This document shows, in pieces, positions 18,241-27,762 of a stretch of DNA of 64,000 nucleotides. How positions within the stretch are numbered: the first letter of the stretch is position 1; every line of letters starts with the position of its first letter. Source of the DNA: Nitrospirota bacterium (GTDB lineage Bacteria > Nitrospirota > Thermodesulfovibrionia > Thermodesulfovibrionales > UBA9159); assembly GCA_023475105.1 (NCBI GenBank), contig JAMCWJ010000094.1, positions 1-64,000 of the forward strand, in the 5' to 3' direction. The notes under the pieces are model-generated. The model was not told the DNA's origin. It was given only the letters and a program-made list of their open reading frames with translations, and did no database searches. A program made the position numbers and the translations under genes.

Positions 18241-18412
18241 GCGGCCTTGGACAAAGTCGTACGACGGGAGGCCGCAGGGAAAACTGAGGACGGCTGAAAT
18301 ACTATTTTTATAGATTTGGGACACTCCGCATCGACGCTTTCCTTATTCCCGGCATTAAGAAATAGGGTTTAAAAAAATCCGGACTATAGCAATGCGTTTA
18401 TAAGGTTCATTT
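18241..18412 (+). ncRNA. Structured 5' leader of the formate dehydrogenase operon (candidate regulatory RNA)
   Basis: The predicted transcript opens with a perfect 7-base stem, GCGGCCT (18241-18247) with AGGCCGC (18269-18275), enclosing the palindrome GTCGTACGAC. A purine-rich conserved-looking stretch (AGGGAAAACTGAGGACGGC) follows, then the weak hairpin CTATTTTTATAG (18302-18313). The leader is unusually long for a window where many genes have short or no leader. I could not match it to a known riboswitch class. No intrinsic terminator is visible, so control, if any, would be of translation or stability. Confidence 0.35.
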
Positions 18413-18889
18413 ATGAGTGAGATTCTTGACGACATCATAGCAAGGTACAGGGAAAAGGACGGCAATGTCATATTCCTGCTCCAGGAGACGCAGGAAGCTC
18501 TTGGGTATATCCCGGAGGAGGCAGTCGGTTACTTTTCGAAAAAACTTGAGATCCCGTCAAGCCGGTTTTTCGGAGTCGTTACCTTCTACTCCCAATTCCA
18601 CCTCAAACCGAGAGGGAAAAACATCATCTCCGTCTGCTGCGGCACGGCCTGCCACGTTAAAGGCGGCAGCAAGATCGCCGACAGGGTCCTGAGAGACCTG
18701 GCCCTCTCCGCCGAAGGAGAAACGACAGAGGACGGGAAATTCACGTTCGAGATCGTGCGGTGCGTCGGGGCCTGCAGTATCGCACCGGTTGTCCTGGTGA
18801 ATAACAGGGCCTACGCCGAAATGTCCGCGGACGGTACTTCGAAGATTCTCAGAGAAATAAAGAAGAAGGAATCCGATGAATCAAAGTGA
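18413..18889 (+). CDS. NuoE-like [2Fe-2S] subunit of NAD-dependent formate dehydrogenase
   Basis: The 158-residue protein has an N-terminal helical part and a thioredoxin-like [2Fe-2S] domain with the four cysteine ligands: CCGTACHVKG (first pair) and RCVGACSIAP (second pair). This is the NuoE/HoxE/FdsG family, which passes electrons between the flavin subunit and the catalytic subunit. It overlaps the next gene by 14 bases, so the subunits are translationally coupled. Confidence 0.9.
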   Translation: MSEILDDIIARYREKDGNVIFLLQETQEALGYIPEEAVGYFSKKLEIPSSRFFGVVTFYSQFHLKPRGKNIISVCCGTACHVKGGSKIADRVLRDLALSAEGETTEDGKFTFEIVRCVGACSIAPVVLVNNRAYAEMSADGTSKILREIKKKESDESK

Positions 18890-20672
18890 AGAAAACAAGA
18901 AGAAGGTAATCGTAAGGGTCTGCATAGGCACGGGTGGTCTCGCTGCCGGGGGCAAGGAAGTGATCGAGGCCTTCAAGAAGGCGATTGCCGATTTCTGCGT
19001 AGACATCGATCTTGATTTCACCTGCCATTACCAGAAGGTAGGGTGTCGCGGCTTTTGCGCACGGGACGTCCTCGTCGATGTGGTCGACGGCGACACGAGC
19101 GTGACCTATCAGGGGATTAAGCCCGACATCGCAAAGAGGATCGTCGAGGAACACCTGATAAAGGGGGAGCCCGTAAAAGAATGGCTTATCGACGATTCCT
19201 ACCACGCCTTCCACGCGAAACAGTTGAAGATCCTCCTCAAGGATTGCGGCACCATAGACCCGGAAGACATCCATGCCTACGTCAAAGTGGGCGGATATGA
19301 CGCGATAAAAAAGATTCTCTCGTCGATGATTCCCGAGGACGTGATTGCTGAGATAAAAGCCTCGGGCATCCGCGGCAGGGGCGGAGCGGGCTTTCCTACA
19401 GGAGTGAAGTGGGAGGCCTGCCGGAAGGCGCCGGGAGACGTAAAGTATATCGTCTGCAACGCCGACGAAGGAGACCCCGGAGCATTCATGGACCGGTCGA
19501 TCATCGAGGGAAATCCCCACTCGGTGATCGAAGGCATGATGATCGCCGCCTATGCGGTCGGCTCGAATTTGGGTTATGTCTATATCAGGGCGGAATATCC
19601 CGCGGCCGTCGACAGGCTCAAACTCGCAATGGCGCAGGCCCATGAGATGGGCTATCTCGGCAACAACCTCTTCGGTTCGGGCTTCAGCTTCGATCTGAGG
19701 ATAAAGCTGGGAGCGGGCGCCTTTGTCTGCGGCGAAGAGACGGCGCTTATCGCCTCGATCGAGGGGGAGCGGGGCATGCCGAGGGCGAAGCCGCCCTTCC
19801 CCGTGCAGAAAGGCCTCTGGGGAAAGCCGACGGTCATCAACAACGTGGAGACACTTTCGAACATCCCCTATATTATCAGGAACGGCGCCGCCTGGTATTC
19901 CTCGATCGGCACGGAGAAGAGCAAAGGGACAAAGGTTTTTGCCCTTACCGGCAAGGTCAAGAACACCGGACTCATCGAGGTCCCGATGGGCATACGGCTC
20001 GGCGAGATCATATACGATATAGGCGGCGGCATCATCGGCGACAAGAAATTCAAGGCTGTCCAGACCGGCGGGCCCTCGGGTGGCTGTATCCCTGCCGAAC
20101 TGCTTGATACGCCCGTGGATTATGAGTCCCTCGGACGCGTCGGCTCCATCATCGGCTCGGGAGGGATGGTCGTCCTCGACGAGACGAACTGCATGGTGAA
20201 TATCGCAAAGTTCTTCCTCGAATTCACACAGGCCGAGTCGTGCGGGAAATGCGTACCGTGCCGGATCGGCACAAAGAGGCTGCTCGAAATACTCGACAGG
20301 ATCACGAAAGGCCTCGGCCGGGAAGGAGACATCGAACTCCTCGAAGGACTTTGTGCAGGCGTCAAATCAGCATCGCTCTGCGGCCTGGGACAGACCGCCC
20401 CCAATCCGATTCTGAGCACCCTGAAATACTTTCGCAGCGAGTACGAAACCCACATAAGGGAAAAGAAATGTCCTGCAAAGGTGTGTAAGGACCTTTTGAC
20501 TTACAGCATCATCGACGCCGCGTGCACCGGGTGCGGCGCCTGCAAACGCGCGTGTCCCGCCGGGGCGATCTCGGGCGAAAAGAAGAAGCCGCACAGGATA
20601 GATCCCGAAATGTGTATAAAGTGCGGGGCGTGCTTCGATACGTGCAAATTTGCGTCGGTGGACAGGGAGTAA
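18876..20672 (+). CDS. NuoF-like NADH-binding FMN/Fe-S subunit with extra ferredoxin domain
   Basis: The 598-residue subunit comprises a thioredoxin-like N-terminal domain (about 10-100), the NADH/FMN domain (about 145-370; GRGGAGFPTGVKWE and CNADEGDPGAFMDR), an SLBB domain, a [4Fe-4S] site CGKCVPCRIGTKRLLE (about 455-470), and a C-terminal two-cluster ferredoxin (CTGCGACKRACPAGA and CIKCGACFDTC). This layout is typical of HydB/HylB-type subunits in NAD- and ferredoxin-linked hydrogenases and formate dehydrogenases, including electron-bifurcating ones. The first cysteine motif of the N-terminal domain reads CIGTGG, where related proteins often have CxGTGC, so its [2Fe-2S] cluster may be altered. 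Confidence 0.9.
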   Translation: MNQSEENKKKVIVRVCIGTGGLAAGGKEVIEAFKKAIADFCVDIDLDFTCHYQKVGCRGFCARDVLVDVVDGDTSVTYQGIKPDIAKRIVEEHLIKGEPVKEWLIDDSYHAFHAKQLKILLKDCGTIDPEDIHAYVKVGGYDAIKKILSSMIPEDVIAEIKASGIRGRGGAGFPTGVKWEACRKAPGDVKYIVCNADEGDPGAFMDRSIIEGNPHSVIEGMMIAAYAVGSNLGYVYIRAEYPAAVDRLKLAMAQAHEMGYLGNNLFGSGFSFDLRIKLGAGAFVCGEETALIASIEGERGMPRAKPPFPVQKGLWGKPTVINNVETLSNIPYIIRNGAAWYSSIGTEKSKGTKVFALTGKVKNTGLIEVPMGIRLGEIIYDIGGGIIGDKKFKAVQTGGPSGGCIPAELLDTPVDYESLGRVGSIIGSGGMVVLDETNCMVNIAKFFLEFTQAESCGKCVPCRIGTKRLLEILDRITKGLGREGDIELLEGLCAGVKSASLCGLGQTAPNPILSTLKYFRSEYETHIREKKCPAKVCKDLLTYSIIDAACTGCGACKRACPAGAISGEKKKPHRIDPEMCIKCGACFDTCKFASVDRE

Positions 20673-20721
20673 CAGGAAAGTAGGCGCCAGGGAAAAGAGA
20701 GAAGATAAACCGGAGAAACAC

Positions 20722-23391
20722 ATGGTCAAAGTAACGATAGACGGAAAAACAGCAACTGTTCCAGAGGGGATTACGGTCCTCGACGCGGCGAAAAGGCTGC
20801 ACATTACAATCCCGACCCTCTGCCACCATCCCAAACTTTCACCCTTTGGAGGATGCAGGCTCTGCCTTGTCGAGATCAAGGGCGTCCCGAGACCCGTCAC
20901 TTCCTGCACCACACCGGTGGCCGACGGAATGGAAGCGACAACCACAAGCCCGAACCTCGAAAATCTCAGGAGGACCGTTCTTGAGCTGGTCCTTTCGGAT
21001 CATCCGAACGACTGCATGGTCTGCGAACGCGCAGGTGACTGCACGCTCCAGGAGCTCGCCTATTCCTACGGCATACGGGAAAACCGTTTTGAGGGCGAGA
21101 GGAGAACCTATGCGAAGCGCGACGGCAATCCCTTCATCGAAAGAGACATGGAGAAATGCATCATGTGCGGCAGATGCGTAAAGGTCTGCGAAGAGGTCGA
21201 AGGAGTGGGGGCGATAGATTTTGCCTACAGGGGATTCAAGTCCAAGATATGCCCCCCCTTTGAGAGAGACCTCGACTGCGAGTTCTGCGGGCAGTGCGTT
21301 GCAGTCTGTCCTACCGGCGCCCTTACGGGAAAACTCTGGAAGCAGAAGGGGAGACAAAAGGACGTGAGGGAAGTCGAGACAACCTGCGGGTATTGCGGCT
21401 GCGGCTGCAATCTCACCCTCCATGTGAAGGGCAACGAGGTGACGAGAGTCGACTCAAAAGCGGAGACCCTCAACGAGGGTTGGTTATGCGTCAAAGGAAG
21501 GTTCGGCTACAGCTTCATCGGCAGCACGGAAAGGCTCACGACCCCCCTCATACGGAGGGAGGGGAAACTCGAGCCTGCCTCATGGGACGAGGCCCTCGAT
21601 TATGTCGCCGGGAGACTGAAGGGCATAAAGGAAGAACACGGTTCTGACGCGCTCGCCGGGCTTTCTTCGGCGAGATGCACCAACGAGGAGAATTATCTCT
21701 TCCAGAAGCTTATCCGCGCCGCGATCGGCACGAACAACGTCGATCACTGCGCCCGCTACTGACACAGCGCAACGGTGGCCGGTCTGGCCACGGTATTCGG
21801 CTCGGGGGCGATGACGAATTCGATACCCGAGATCGTGAACAACGACCTGATCTTTGTGATAGGCTCCAACACGACGGAAACCCATCCCATCATCGGGTTA
21901 AAGATGAAGAAGGCCTTCAGGAAGGGGGCGAAACTCATCGTGGCGGACCCCCGGAGAATAGACCTCGTGAGGTTTGCGGACCTCTGGCTCAGGCAGAAGC
22001 CGGGGACGGACGTCGCTCTTCTGAACTCCATGATGCATGTGATCCTGAGGGAAAGCCTCGAGGACAACGAGTTCATCGCGAATCATGCCGAAGGGTTCGA
22101 GCAATTCAGGGCCTCGCTGGCGGAGTTTACTCCCGAAGTCGGCGAGAAGATCACGGGAGTCCCGAAGGCGAAGATACGGGAAGCGGCGGTGTTATATGCG
22201 AATGCGGAACGGGCCGCCATCTATTACACGATGGGGATGACTCAGCACACCCACGGCACGGACAACGTCTTCTCGATAGCGAACCTTGCGCTGATGACGG
22301 GCAACCTCGGGAGGGAAAGCGTCGGCGTGAATCCCCTGAGGGGCCAGAATAATGTGCAGGGCGCGAGCGATATGGCGTGCGCGCCAGACGTCCTACCCGG
22401 ATACCAGAAGGTCGACGCTCTCCAGGTGCGGGAAAGATTCGAAAAAGAATGGGGCGTCGTCCTCCCGGGGAAGGCCGGTCTCACCGCGACCGAAATGACC
22501 GAGGCTGCTCTCAACGGGTCTCTTAAGGCGATGTATATTATGGGAGAAAACCCGGTGCTGAGCGACCCGGATATGCGCCATACGGTGAAGGCCTTGAAGA
22601 ATCTCGAGTTTCTCGTGGTACAGGACATATTCCTCACAGAAACGGCCGCACTGGCCGACGTAGTGCTTCCCGCATCCTCGTTTGCGGAAAAGGACGGCAC
22701 CTTTACGAACACCGAGCGGCGGGTGCAACGGGTGAGGAAGGTGCTGACCCCCCCGGGCGACGCCCGGGAGGATTCATGGATCATCGCGGAAATAAGCAAG
22801 AGACTTGGCTATGAGATGAAGTACCACGCCATGGAAGACGTGATGCAGGAGATCGGCCGGCTCTGGCCTGCCATGGCCGGCATTTCATACAGCCGCATAG
22901 AAAAGAGGGGCTTGCAATGGCCCTGCCCCACCTCCGATCATCCCGGCACGCCGTACCTTTTCAAAGGAGGATTCCCCAGGGGAAAAGGCAGGTTTACCAC
23001 AGTGCCCTACAGGCCTTCCGCAGAGTTGCCCGACGGCGAGTATCCCTTCTTGCTTTCGACTGGCAGACAGCTGTTCCAGTACCATACAGGAACCATGACG
23101 AGAAAGACCTCGGCCATCGAAGCGATTGCCGGCGGCAGGCCTTACGTCGAAATACATCCGGACGACGCTGCCAGGCTCCATATCGCAGACGGTCAGAAGA
23201 TCACGGTTTCGTCGAGACGGGGGAGCATCGAGATTGCCGCAAGGATCACGGAGAGGCCGCTCGAGGGTATGGTCTTCATCCCTTTCCATTTCACCGAGGC
23301 TGCAGCCAACGTCCTCACCAACACCGCTCTGGACCCCGTTTGCAAGATCCCCGAGTTTAAGGTCTGCGCGGTGAAGATAGAGGTTTCTTAG
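20722..23391 (+). CDS. fdhA: Selenocysteine-containing formate dehydrogenase catalytic subunit (NuoG-like N terminus)
   Basis: One 889-residue reading frame is interrupted only by TGA at 21760-21762, read here as selenocysteine (residue 347). The context HCARY-U-HSATVAGLA is the active site of Mo/W formate dehydrogenases. Domains: [2Fe-2S] ferredoxin (about 1-80, CRLCLVEI), His/Cys cluster (HPNDCMVCERAGDC), two [4Fe-4S] clusters (CIMCGRCVKVC, CEFCGQCVAVC), the catalytic-domain cluster CGYCGCGC with GWLCVKG, then molybdopterin-binding domains to the end. It oxidises formate or reduces CO2. A SECIS hairpin follows the TGA. The start at 20722 has a GGAGA site. Together with fhs downstream it would feed one-carbon units into the methyl branch of the acetyl-CoA pathway. 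Confidence 0.95.
21763..21796 (+). promoter_or_regulatory. Bacterial SECIS element for selenocysteine insertion
   Basis: A perfect stem GTGGCC (21775-21780) with GGCCAC (21786-21791) presents the loop GGTCT. The loop starts 18 bases after the UGA, the same spacing and loop sequence as in E. coli fdhF as I recall it. SelB would bind this loop. Confidence 0.9.
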
Positions 23392-23448
23392 GGGCTCGTT
23401 CCCCGCCTGCGCCTTTCCGCCCCCGGTCTGAACCCATGCGAGATTGTC

Positions 23449-23477
23449 TTGAAAAAAGATGCTTATTTCCGTATAGT
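23449..23477 (+). promoter_or_regulatory. Promoter of the cyclic-nucleotide-binding protein gene
   Basis: TTGAAA (23449-23454), 17-base spacer, TATAGT (23472-23477). It sits 30 bases before the start codon, so the gene need not depend on the formate dehydrogenase promoter. Confidence 0.6.
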
Positions 23478-23506
23478 AGTTACTCATGAATTAATCTGGA
23501 GGTGAT

Positions 23507-23962
23507 ATGGTAGAGCCTGAACTCTTGAAACAGCAGTTTCTTCTCGAAGACCTCGACGTTTCCGACCTCCGCAAGATCGGCAATGCGATAAGGGAAGTCG
23601 TCGTCAAGAAGGGGGAATATGTCTTCAGGGAAAAGGAGGAGACCAAGGGCATTTTTCTTCTCGACTCGGGCAAGATCGAGATTTCGAAGATTACCCTTGA
23701 CGGCTGGAAACAGACGCTGGCGGTGCTGACGAAGGGGAGCTTCTTCGGCGAACTTTCGATCATCGAGCACAGACTCCATGAAGCGAATGCCGTCGCCCTT
23801 GAAGACACAAGAATTCTCTTGATACCGAAAGAGGATTTTGAGAAGATGGAGAAAGAAGATCTCCTGCTCGCCACGAGGATCATGAAAAGGCTTATCCTTG
23901 TGCTCAGCGGGAACCTCAGACAGATGAATGAAAAGTTCCTGAATGCGCTGATAAGCTACTGA
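23507..23962 (+). CDS. Stand-alone cyclic-nucleotide-binding-domain protein
   Basis: The 151-residue protein is a single cNMP-binding beta-roll (about residues 20-125): EYVFREKEETKGIFLLDSGK, the phosphate-binding cassette GSFFGELSIIEHRLHEANAV, and a C-terminal helix. No helix-turn-helix, kinase or channel part is present, so it cannot act as a Crp-type regulator alone. In the cassette, FGELS is canonical while the Arg is followed by LHEANA instead of the usual RTATA. It could sense cAMP from the CHASE2 cyclase. The start is set by CTGGAGGTGAT. Confidence 0.85.
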   Translation: MVEPELLKQQFLLEDLDVSDLRKIGNAIREVVVKKGEYVFREKEETKGIFLLDSGKIEISKITLDGWKQTLAVLTKGSFFGELSIIEHRLHEANAVALEDTRILLIPKEDFEKMEKEDLLLATRIMKRLILVLSGNLRQMNEKFLNALISY

Positions 23963-24082
23963 TCGAGGATAGCAACCTCTCCATTCAGGCTGCAACGCAC
24001 TCTGCCTTTTTATCAAACCGGCTCAAGAAGCGGGCTGAAGCCTGCAGCAATACTGAACTACTTTAAGAGGAGGATTCGAGAA

Positions 24083-25846
24083 ATGCCATATGATGCAACG
24101 AAGCTAGCTGACTGGCAGATTTCCGAAGAGGCGGAAAAAAAGATGCCTGCTCCGGAAGAGTGGCGTGAACGGCTCGGACTGCAAAAAGACGAGATGCTGC
24201 CGATGGGCCGTCTGTCGAAAATCGACTTTCTGAAGGTCATCAATCGTCTCAAGAACAATCCCGACGGCAAGTACGTCGAGGTGACTGCAATAACCCCGAC
24301 ACCCCTGGGCGAAGGCAAGAGCACCACGTCGTGCGGTTTAATGGAAGGCCTCGGCAAGCGGGGAGTAAGCGTGGGCGGGGCCCTGCGACAGCCCTCGGGC
24401 GGTCCCACCATGAACGTGAAGGGCACCGCAGCCGGCGGGGGCAACTCCCTGTTGATCCCGATGACGGAGTTCTCACTGGGGCTGACCGGAGACATCAACG
24501 ACATCATGAACGCCCACAACCTGGCTATGGTCGCGTTGACCGCCCGGATGCAGCACGAGCGCAATTACAGCGACGAGCAGCTGGAGCGCCTCACCAAAAT
24601 GAGGCGTCTCGACATCGACCCCACGCGCGTCGAGATGGGATGGATCATAGACTTTTGCGCCCAGAGCCTGCGCAACATCATCATCGGAATCGGAGGCAGA
24701 CAGGACGGCTTCATGATGCAGTCGAAGTTCGGCATCGCCGTCGGATCGGAGTGCATGGCCATCCTTTCCGTAGCCAACAACCTCGAGGACCTGAAGAAGC
24801 GCCTGAACAACATCACCGTGGCCTTCGACAAGAGCGGTAAACCCGTTACGACAGGCGATCTGGAAGTCGGCAACGCTATGGCAGCGTTCATGCGCAATAC
24901 GATCAACCCGACCCTCATGTGCACTGCCGAATACACCCCCTGCTTTGTGCATGCCGGGCCTTTTGCGAACATCGCGGTCGGTCAGTCCTCCATCATCGCA
25001 GACCGCGTCGGCCTGAAGTTGTTCGACTACCATGTGACCGAATCCGGCTTTGCTGCCGACATCGGGTTTGAAAAATTCTGGAACGTCAAATGCCGTTTCA
25101 GCGGCCTGAAACCTCATGTCTCAGTCCTCACCACTACGGTGCGCGCCCTGAAGATGCACGGCGGAGGACCAAAAGTCGTGGCCGGCAAGGCGCTGCCCGA
25201 AGAATACACAAAAGAAAACATCGCGCTCGTCGAAAAGGGCTGCGCGAACATGGTGCATATGATCAACGTCATCCGCAAGTCCGGCATAAACCCGGTCGTC
25301 TGCATCAACCGTTTCTACACCGATACGGACGCCGAAGTTGCCATCGTAAAAAAGGCGGCGGAAGCGGCCGGCGCCCGCTGCGCGGAATCCCAGCACTGGC
25401 TCAAGGGCGGGGAGGGAGCGCTCGAACTGGCCGATGCGGTCATCGACGCCTGCAACGAAAATAACAACTTCAAATACCTCTACCCTCTGGAGATGAAGCT
25501 GCGCGACCGTGTGGCACTCATCGCAAAGGAAGTATATGGAGCAGATGGGGTCTCCTGGCTGCCGGAGGCGGAAGCCAAGGCCAAGATGCTTGAAGACGAC
25601 CCCAAGTACGCGGATTTCGCCACCATGATGGTCAAAACACACCTGAGCCTTACGCACGACCCCACGATCAAGGGAGTGCCCAAGGGCTGGACGCTGCCGA
25701 TCAGGGACGTGCTGATTTACTCCGGAGCAAAATTCCTCTGCCCCTGCGCCGGAACCATAAGCCTGATGCCGGGAACGAGTTCGAATCCGGCCTTCAGAAG
25801 GGTCGACGTGGATGTGAATACCGGAAAGGTTAGCGGGTTATTCTAA
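24083..25846 (+). CDS. fhs: Formate-tetrahydrofolate ligase
   Basis: The 587-residue enzyme joins formate to tetrahydrofolate with ATP, giving 10-formyl-THF. Visible signatures: the P-loop-like [33 protein letters not shown], and [14 protein letters not shown]. Its length is that of the longer form found in several anaerobes, somewhat above the 557-560 of clostridial enzymes. A GAGGAGG site precedes the ATG. Placed directly after a CO2/formate dehydrogenase, it makes the second step of the methyl branch of the acetyl-CoA pathway, or feeds C1 metabolism from formate. Confidence 0.95.
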   Translation: MPYDATKLADWQISEEAEKKMPAPEEWRERLGLQKDEMLPMGRLSKIDFLKVINRLKNNPDGKYVEVTAITPTPLGEGKSTTSCGLMEGLGKRGVSVGGALRQPSGGPTMNVKGTAAGGGNSLLIPMTEFSLGLTGDINDIMNAHNLAMVALTARMQHERNYSDEQLERLTKMRRLDIDPTRVEMGWIIDFCAQSLRNIIIGIGGRQDGFMMQSKFGIAVGSECMAILSVANNLEDLKKRLNNITVAFDKSGKPVTTGDLEVGNAMAAFMRNTINPTLMCTAEYTPCFVHAGPFANIAVGQSSIIADRVGLKLFDYHVTESGFAADIGFEKFWNVKCRFSGLKPHVSVLTTTVRALKMHGGGPKVVAGKALPEEYTKENIALVEKGCANMVHMINVIRKSGINPVVCINRFYTDTDAEVAIVKKAAEAAGARCAESQHWLKGGEGALELADAVIDACNENNNFKYLYPLEMKLRDRVALIAKEVYGADGVSWLPEAEAKAKMLEDDPKYADFATMMVKTHLSLTHDPTIKGVPKGWTLPIRDVLIYSGAKFLCPCAGTISLMPGTSSNPAFRRVDVDVNTGKVSGLF

Positions 25847-25872
25847 GTCCCTGCCTGGTTTTTCTTACGGAA

Positions 25873-25904
25873 GAAGCCCCCGGAAAACATCCGGGGGCTT
25901 CTTT
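25873..25904 (+). terminator. Rho-independent terminator after fhs
   Basis: A 12-base perfect stem, GAAGCCCCCGGA (25873-25884) with TCCGGGGGCTTC (25890-25901), closes a 5-base loop and is followed by TTT. Confidence 0.9.
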
Positions 25905-25963
25905 GCGTTCACGGGAATCGAATCCGGCAATCCCTGAATCCGCAATCAAAAGACTGATACCTG

Positions 25964-26067
25964 CGTGAGGACGACATTCGCTCTCATTCCCGCTTCGCTC
26001 CGGGGCGCCGGACCGCCTCACCCGAAAGGTGAGCGGCCCGCTAAGGCCGTTCGAATGCATCCTCACG
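25964..26067. repeat. Large imperfect inverted-repeat element
   Basis: The outer arms CGTGAGGACGACATTCG (25964-25980) and CGAATGCATCCTCACG (26052-26067) pair over 14 of 16 positions. Inside is a second strong hairpin, CTCACC/GGTGAG extended by CCG/CGG with one bulged C and a CGAAA loop. It lies between the fhs terminator and the promoter of the next gene, so it is outside both predicted transcripts. A folded repeat or small RNA gene is possible; I found no second copy in the window. Confidence 0.45.
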
Positions 26068-26098
26068 ATGGATTTTTGGAATTATTAAGAAAATTAAA

Positions 26099-26127
26099 TT
26101 GTATTGAGGGGGGCGAAGAATTATAAT
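26099..26127 (+). promoter_or_regulatory. Promoter of the radical SAM gene
   Basis: TTGTAT (26099-26104), 17-base spacer, perfect TATAAT (26122-26127), in an A+T-rich stretch 27 bases before the GTG start. Confidence 0.65.
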
Positions 26128-26153
26128 AGCAGTGAATTTTATGAAGGGTTGCG

Positions 26154-27251
26154 GTGAATAAGCGGCATTTCGGACATATCAGGGTACCCCTCCAGAGGGT
26201 CCATCTTGAACTCACAAACGTCTGCGATTTCAATTGCCTTTTCTGTCCGAAATCCGTCATGAAAAGGCCTTTCGGTTACATGGATGCGGACCTCGCGAAA
26301 CGCATCATCGACGAGATAGCGGAGAACTGCATATGCGAAAAGGTAACCTTCCACGTGATGGGAGAGCCAACCCTGCATCCCCGGTTTTTCGAGATCCTTT
26401 CCCACTCCCGCGATAGGAAGGTAAAGGTCGGCCTTACCACAAACGGGGGCACCCTCGGCACGGAGGTCGGAAAGCGCCTCCTGGACTACGGGCTTCACCA
26501 GATAGACGTGTCCCTCCAGACCCCTGATGCCCAGTCCTTCAAGCTGAGAAAGGCGCGCGCCCTCACCTTTGATACATACCTCCGGGGCATCCTGAAATTC
26601 TTTCACGCCTACAAGTCCCGATGGCAGGAAACCATTTTCAAGTTCCGCTTCCTCAACACGAGATTTCGCAGGAAAGGATTGGAAGATAAGTTCGGACCCA
26701 TAAAGGTGATCTCTTCGACCGAAGAACTGCAGGCGACCTTTCGTTACTGGTGCGGGGAGATCTACGATCTGCTCGGAGTCGCGGAGGAGTTGAGGAAAGA
26801 AGCGATGGCCCGGATAGAGGGCCTTTCGTCGTTCAAATGGAACGTTGTGGAAGTCTATCCCGGAGTACACTTCGAGACGTATCTGCTCGAGGACTGGGGA
26901 AATGCCTTCCAAGAAGAGAAGGTGCGCAACGCCTGGGGAGGCTACTGCTTCGGCATGAGAGACCACTTTGCGATCCTTTACAACGGCGACGTAACTCTCT
27001 GTTGCGTCGACTTCGACGGTACGACGGCGATCGGTAATCTCAACGGCTCATCGCTGAAAGAAATCCTTTCGTCCGACACGCTCGGGAATATCATGAGAGG
27101 TTTTCGCCGCTTTCAGCTGGTCCATCCCGCCTGCAGGCGTTGTCTGGGAAGCAGCTCTTTCACTTCGTGGCTCTGCAAACCGGTCATCTCCCTGGCGGCC
27201 CTCAAGATCCTCAAGCCTTTTTTCTATACGCATACGAAGATTCACCGGTAG
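26154..27251 (+). CDS. Radical SAM protein with SPASM-like C-terminal cysteines
   Basis: The 365-residue protein has the radical SAM cluster motif CDFNCLFC (about residues 24-31), the SAM-binding region FHVMGEPTLHP and the strand LTTNGG. The C-terminal part has cysteines in GYCFGMRD, TLCCVDFDG and PACRRC, as in SPASM proteins that bind extra Fe-S clusters. SPASM enzymes modify peptides, proteins or cofactors; no substrate peptide gene is evident nearby, so the reaction is unknown. Start is GTG 26154 after GAAGGG, matching the promoter position; upstream ATG 26141 is closed by a stop. Confidence 0.8.
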   Translation: MNKRHFGHIRVPLQRVHLELTNVCDFNCLFCPKSVMKRPFGYMDADLAKRIIDEIAENCICEKVTFHVMGEPTLHPRFFEILSHSRDRKVKVGLTTNGGTLGTEVGKRLLDYGLHQIDVSLQTPDAQSFKLRKARALTFDTYLRGILKFFHAYKSRWQETIFKFRFLNTRFRRKGLEDKFGPIKVISSTEELQATFRYWCGEIYDLLGVAEELRKEAMARIEGLSSFKWNVVEVYPGVHFETYLLEDWGNAFQEEKVRNAWGGYCFGMRDHFAILYNGDVTLCCVDFDGTTAIGNLNGSSLKEILSSDTLGNIMRGFRRFQLVHPACRRCLGSSSFTSWLCKPVISLAALKILKPFFYTHTKIHR

Positions 27252-27256
27252 TCTTC

Positions 27257-27520
27257 TCAGGACTCGTCCTCTGTCACCTTATAGACCACATCGTGCTCTC
27301 TCACGTGGTCTTTCACCTTGATCCCCACATCCTGCCCTTTTCTTGCGCGGCTGATGCTCTCGTGCTCCAGTTGAATCGACTCCACCTTCTGCGTCAGGTC
27401 AGTACTGTGGCCTCTGACATGGATAGTCTCGCCGACCGCCAATTCGCCTTCCAAAACTACCGCCGCCACCCCAAGGTGACCGAAGTAATGGCTTACGACT
27501 CCGATCCTTTCTTCCTTCAT
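27257..27520 (-). CDS. Stand-alone EF-Tu domain-2-like protein
   Basis: The 87-residue protein has the beta-barrel pattern of elongation-factor domain 2: IGVVSHYFGHLGVAAVVLEG, then LAVGETIHVRG and QDVGIKVKD. There is no GTPase domain. In translation factors this fold contacts aminoacyl-tRNA or the ribosome; here the role is unknown. A GGGAGG site (AATATGAAGG region) precedes the ATG. Its stop nearly abuts that of the convergent radical SAM gene. Confidence 0.65.
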   Translation of the reverse strand: MKEERIGVVSHYFGHLGVAAVVLEGELAVGETIHVRGHSTDLTQKVESIQLEHESISRARKGQDVGIKVKDHVREHDVVYKVTEDES

Positions 27521-27762
27521 ATTTCCTCCCTGTCAGACGGAATGTTATTTCCCTTTAATTGTCAATGTACACGGTTTGTGAGACACTGTCAATTTCGGGA
27601 ACGGCGGGGAGCCCGGCTTCCTTCATCGGCATCCGCCTCATAGTGGACCATAGCGCCTATTTTACTAAGAAATACCGGTGGAATTAGGAACTTGTTCCAA
27701 TATCATTTGGGGTGCTCCCCTGCTATAGTGAAATCAGGAACAGAGGAAAGGAGGCAAAGAAG

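Noticed and set aside
21760..21762. TGA as a true stop splitting the formate dehydrogenase gene into two
   Set aside because: Homology and frame continue unchanged across it, the site is the known selenocysteine position, and a SECIS hairpin with the right loop and spacing follows.
25910..25940. Sequence with a T-loop-like GGGAATCGAATCC resembling a tRNA end
   Set aside because: No acceptor or anticodon stem can be drawn around it; at most a tRNA scrap.
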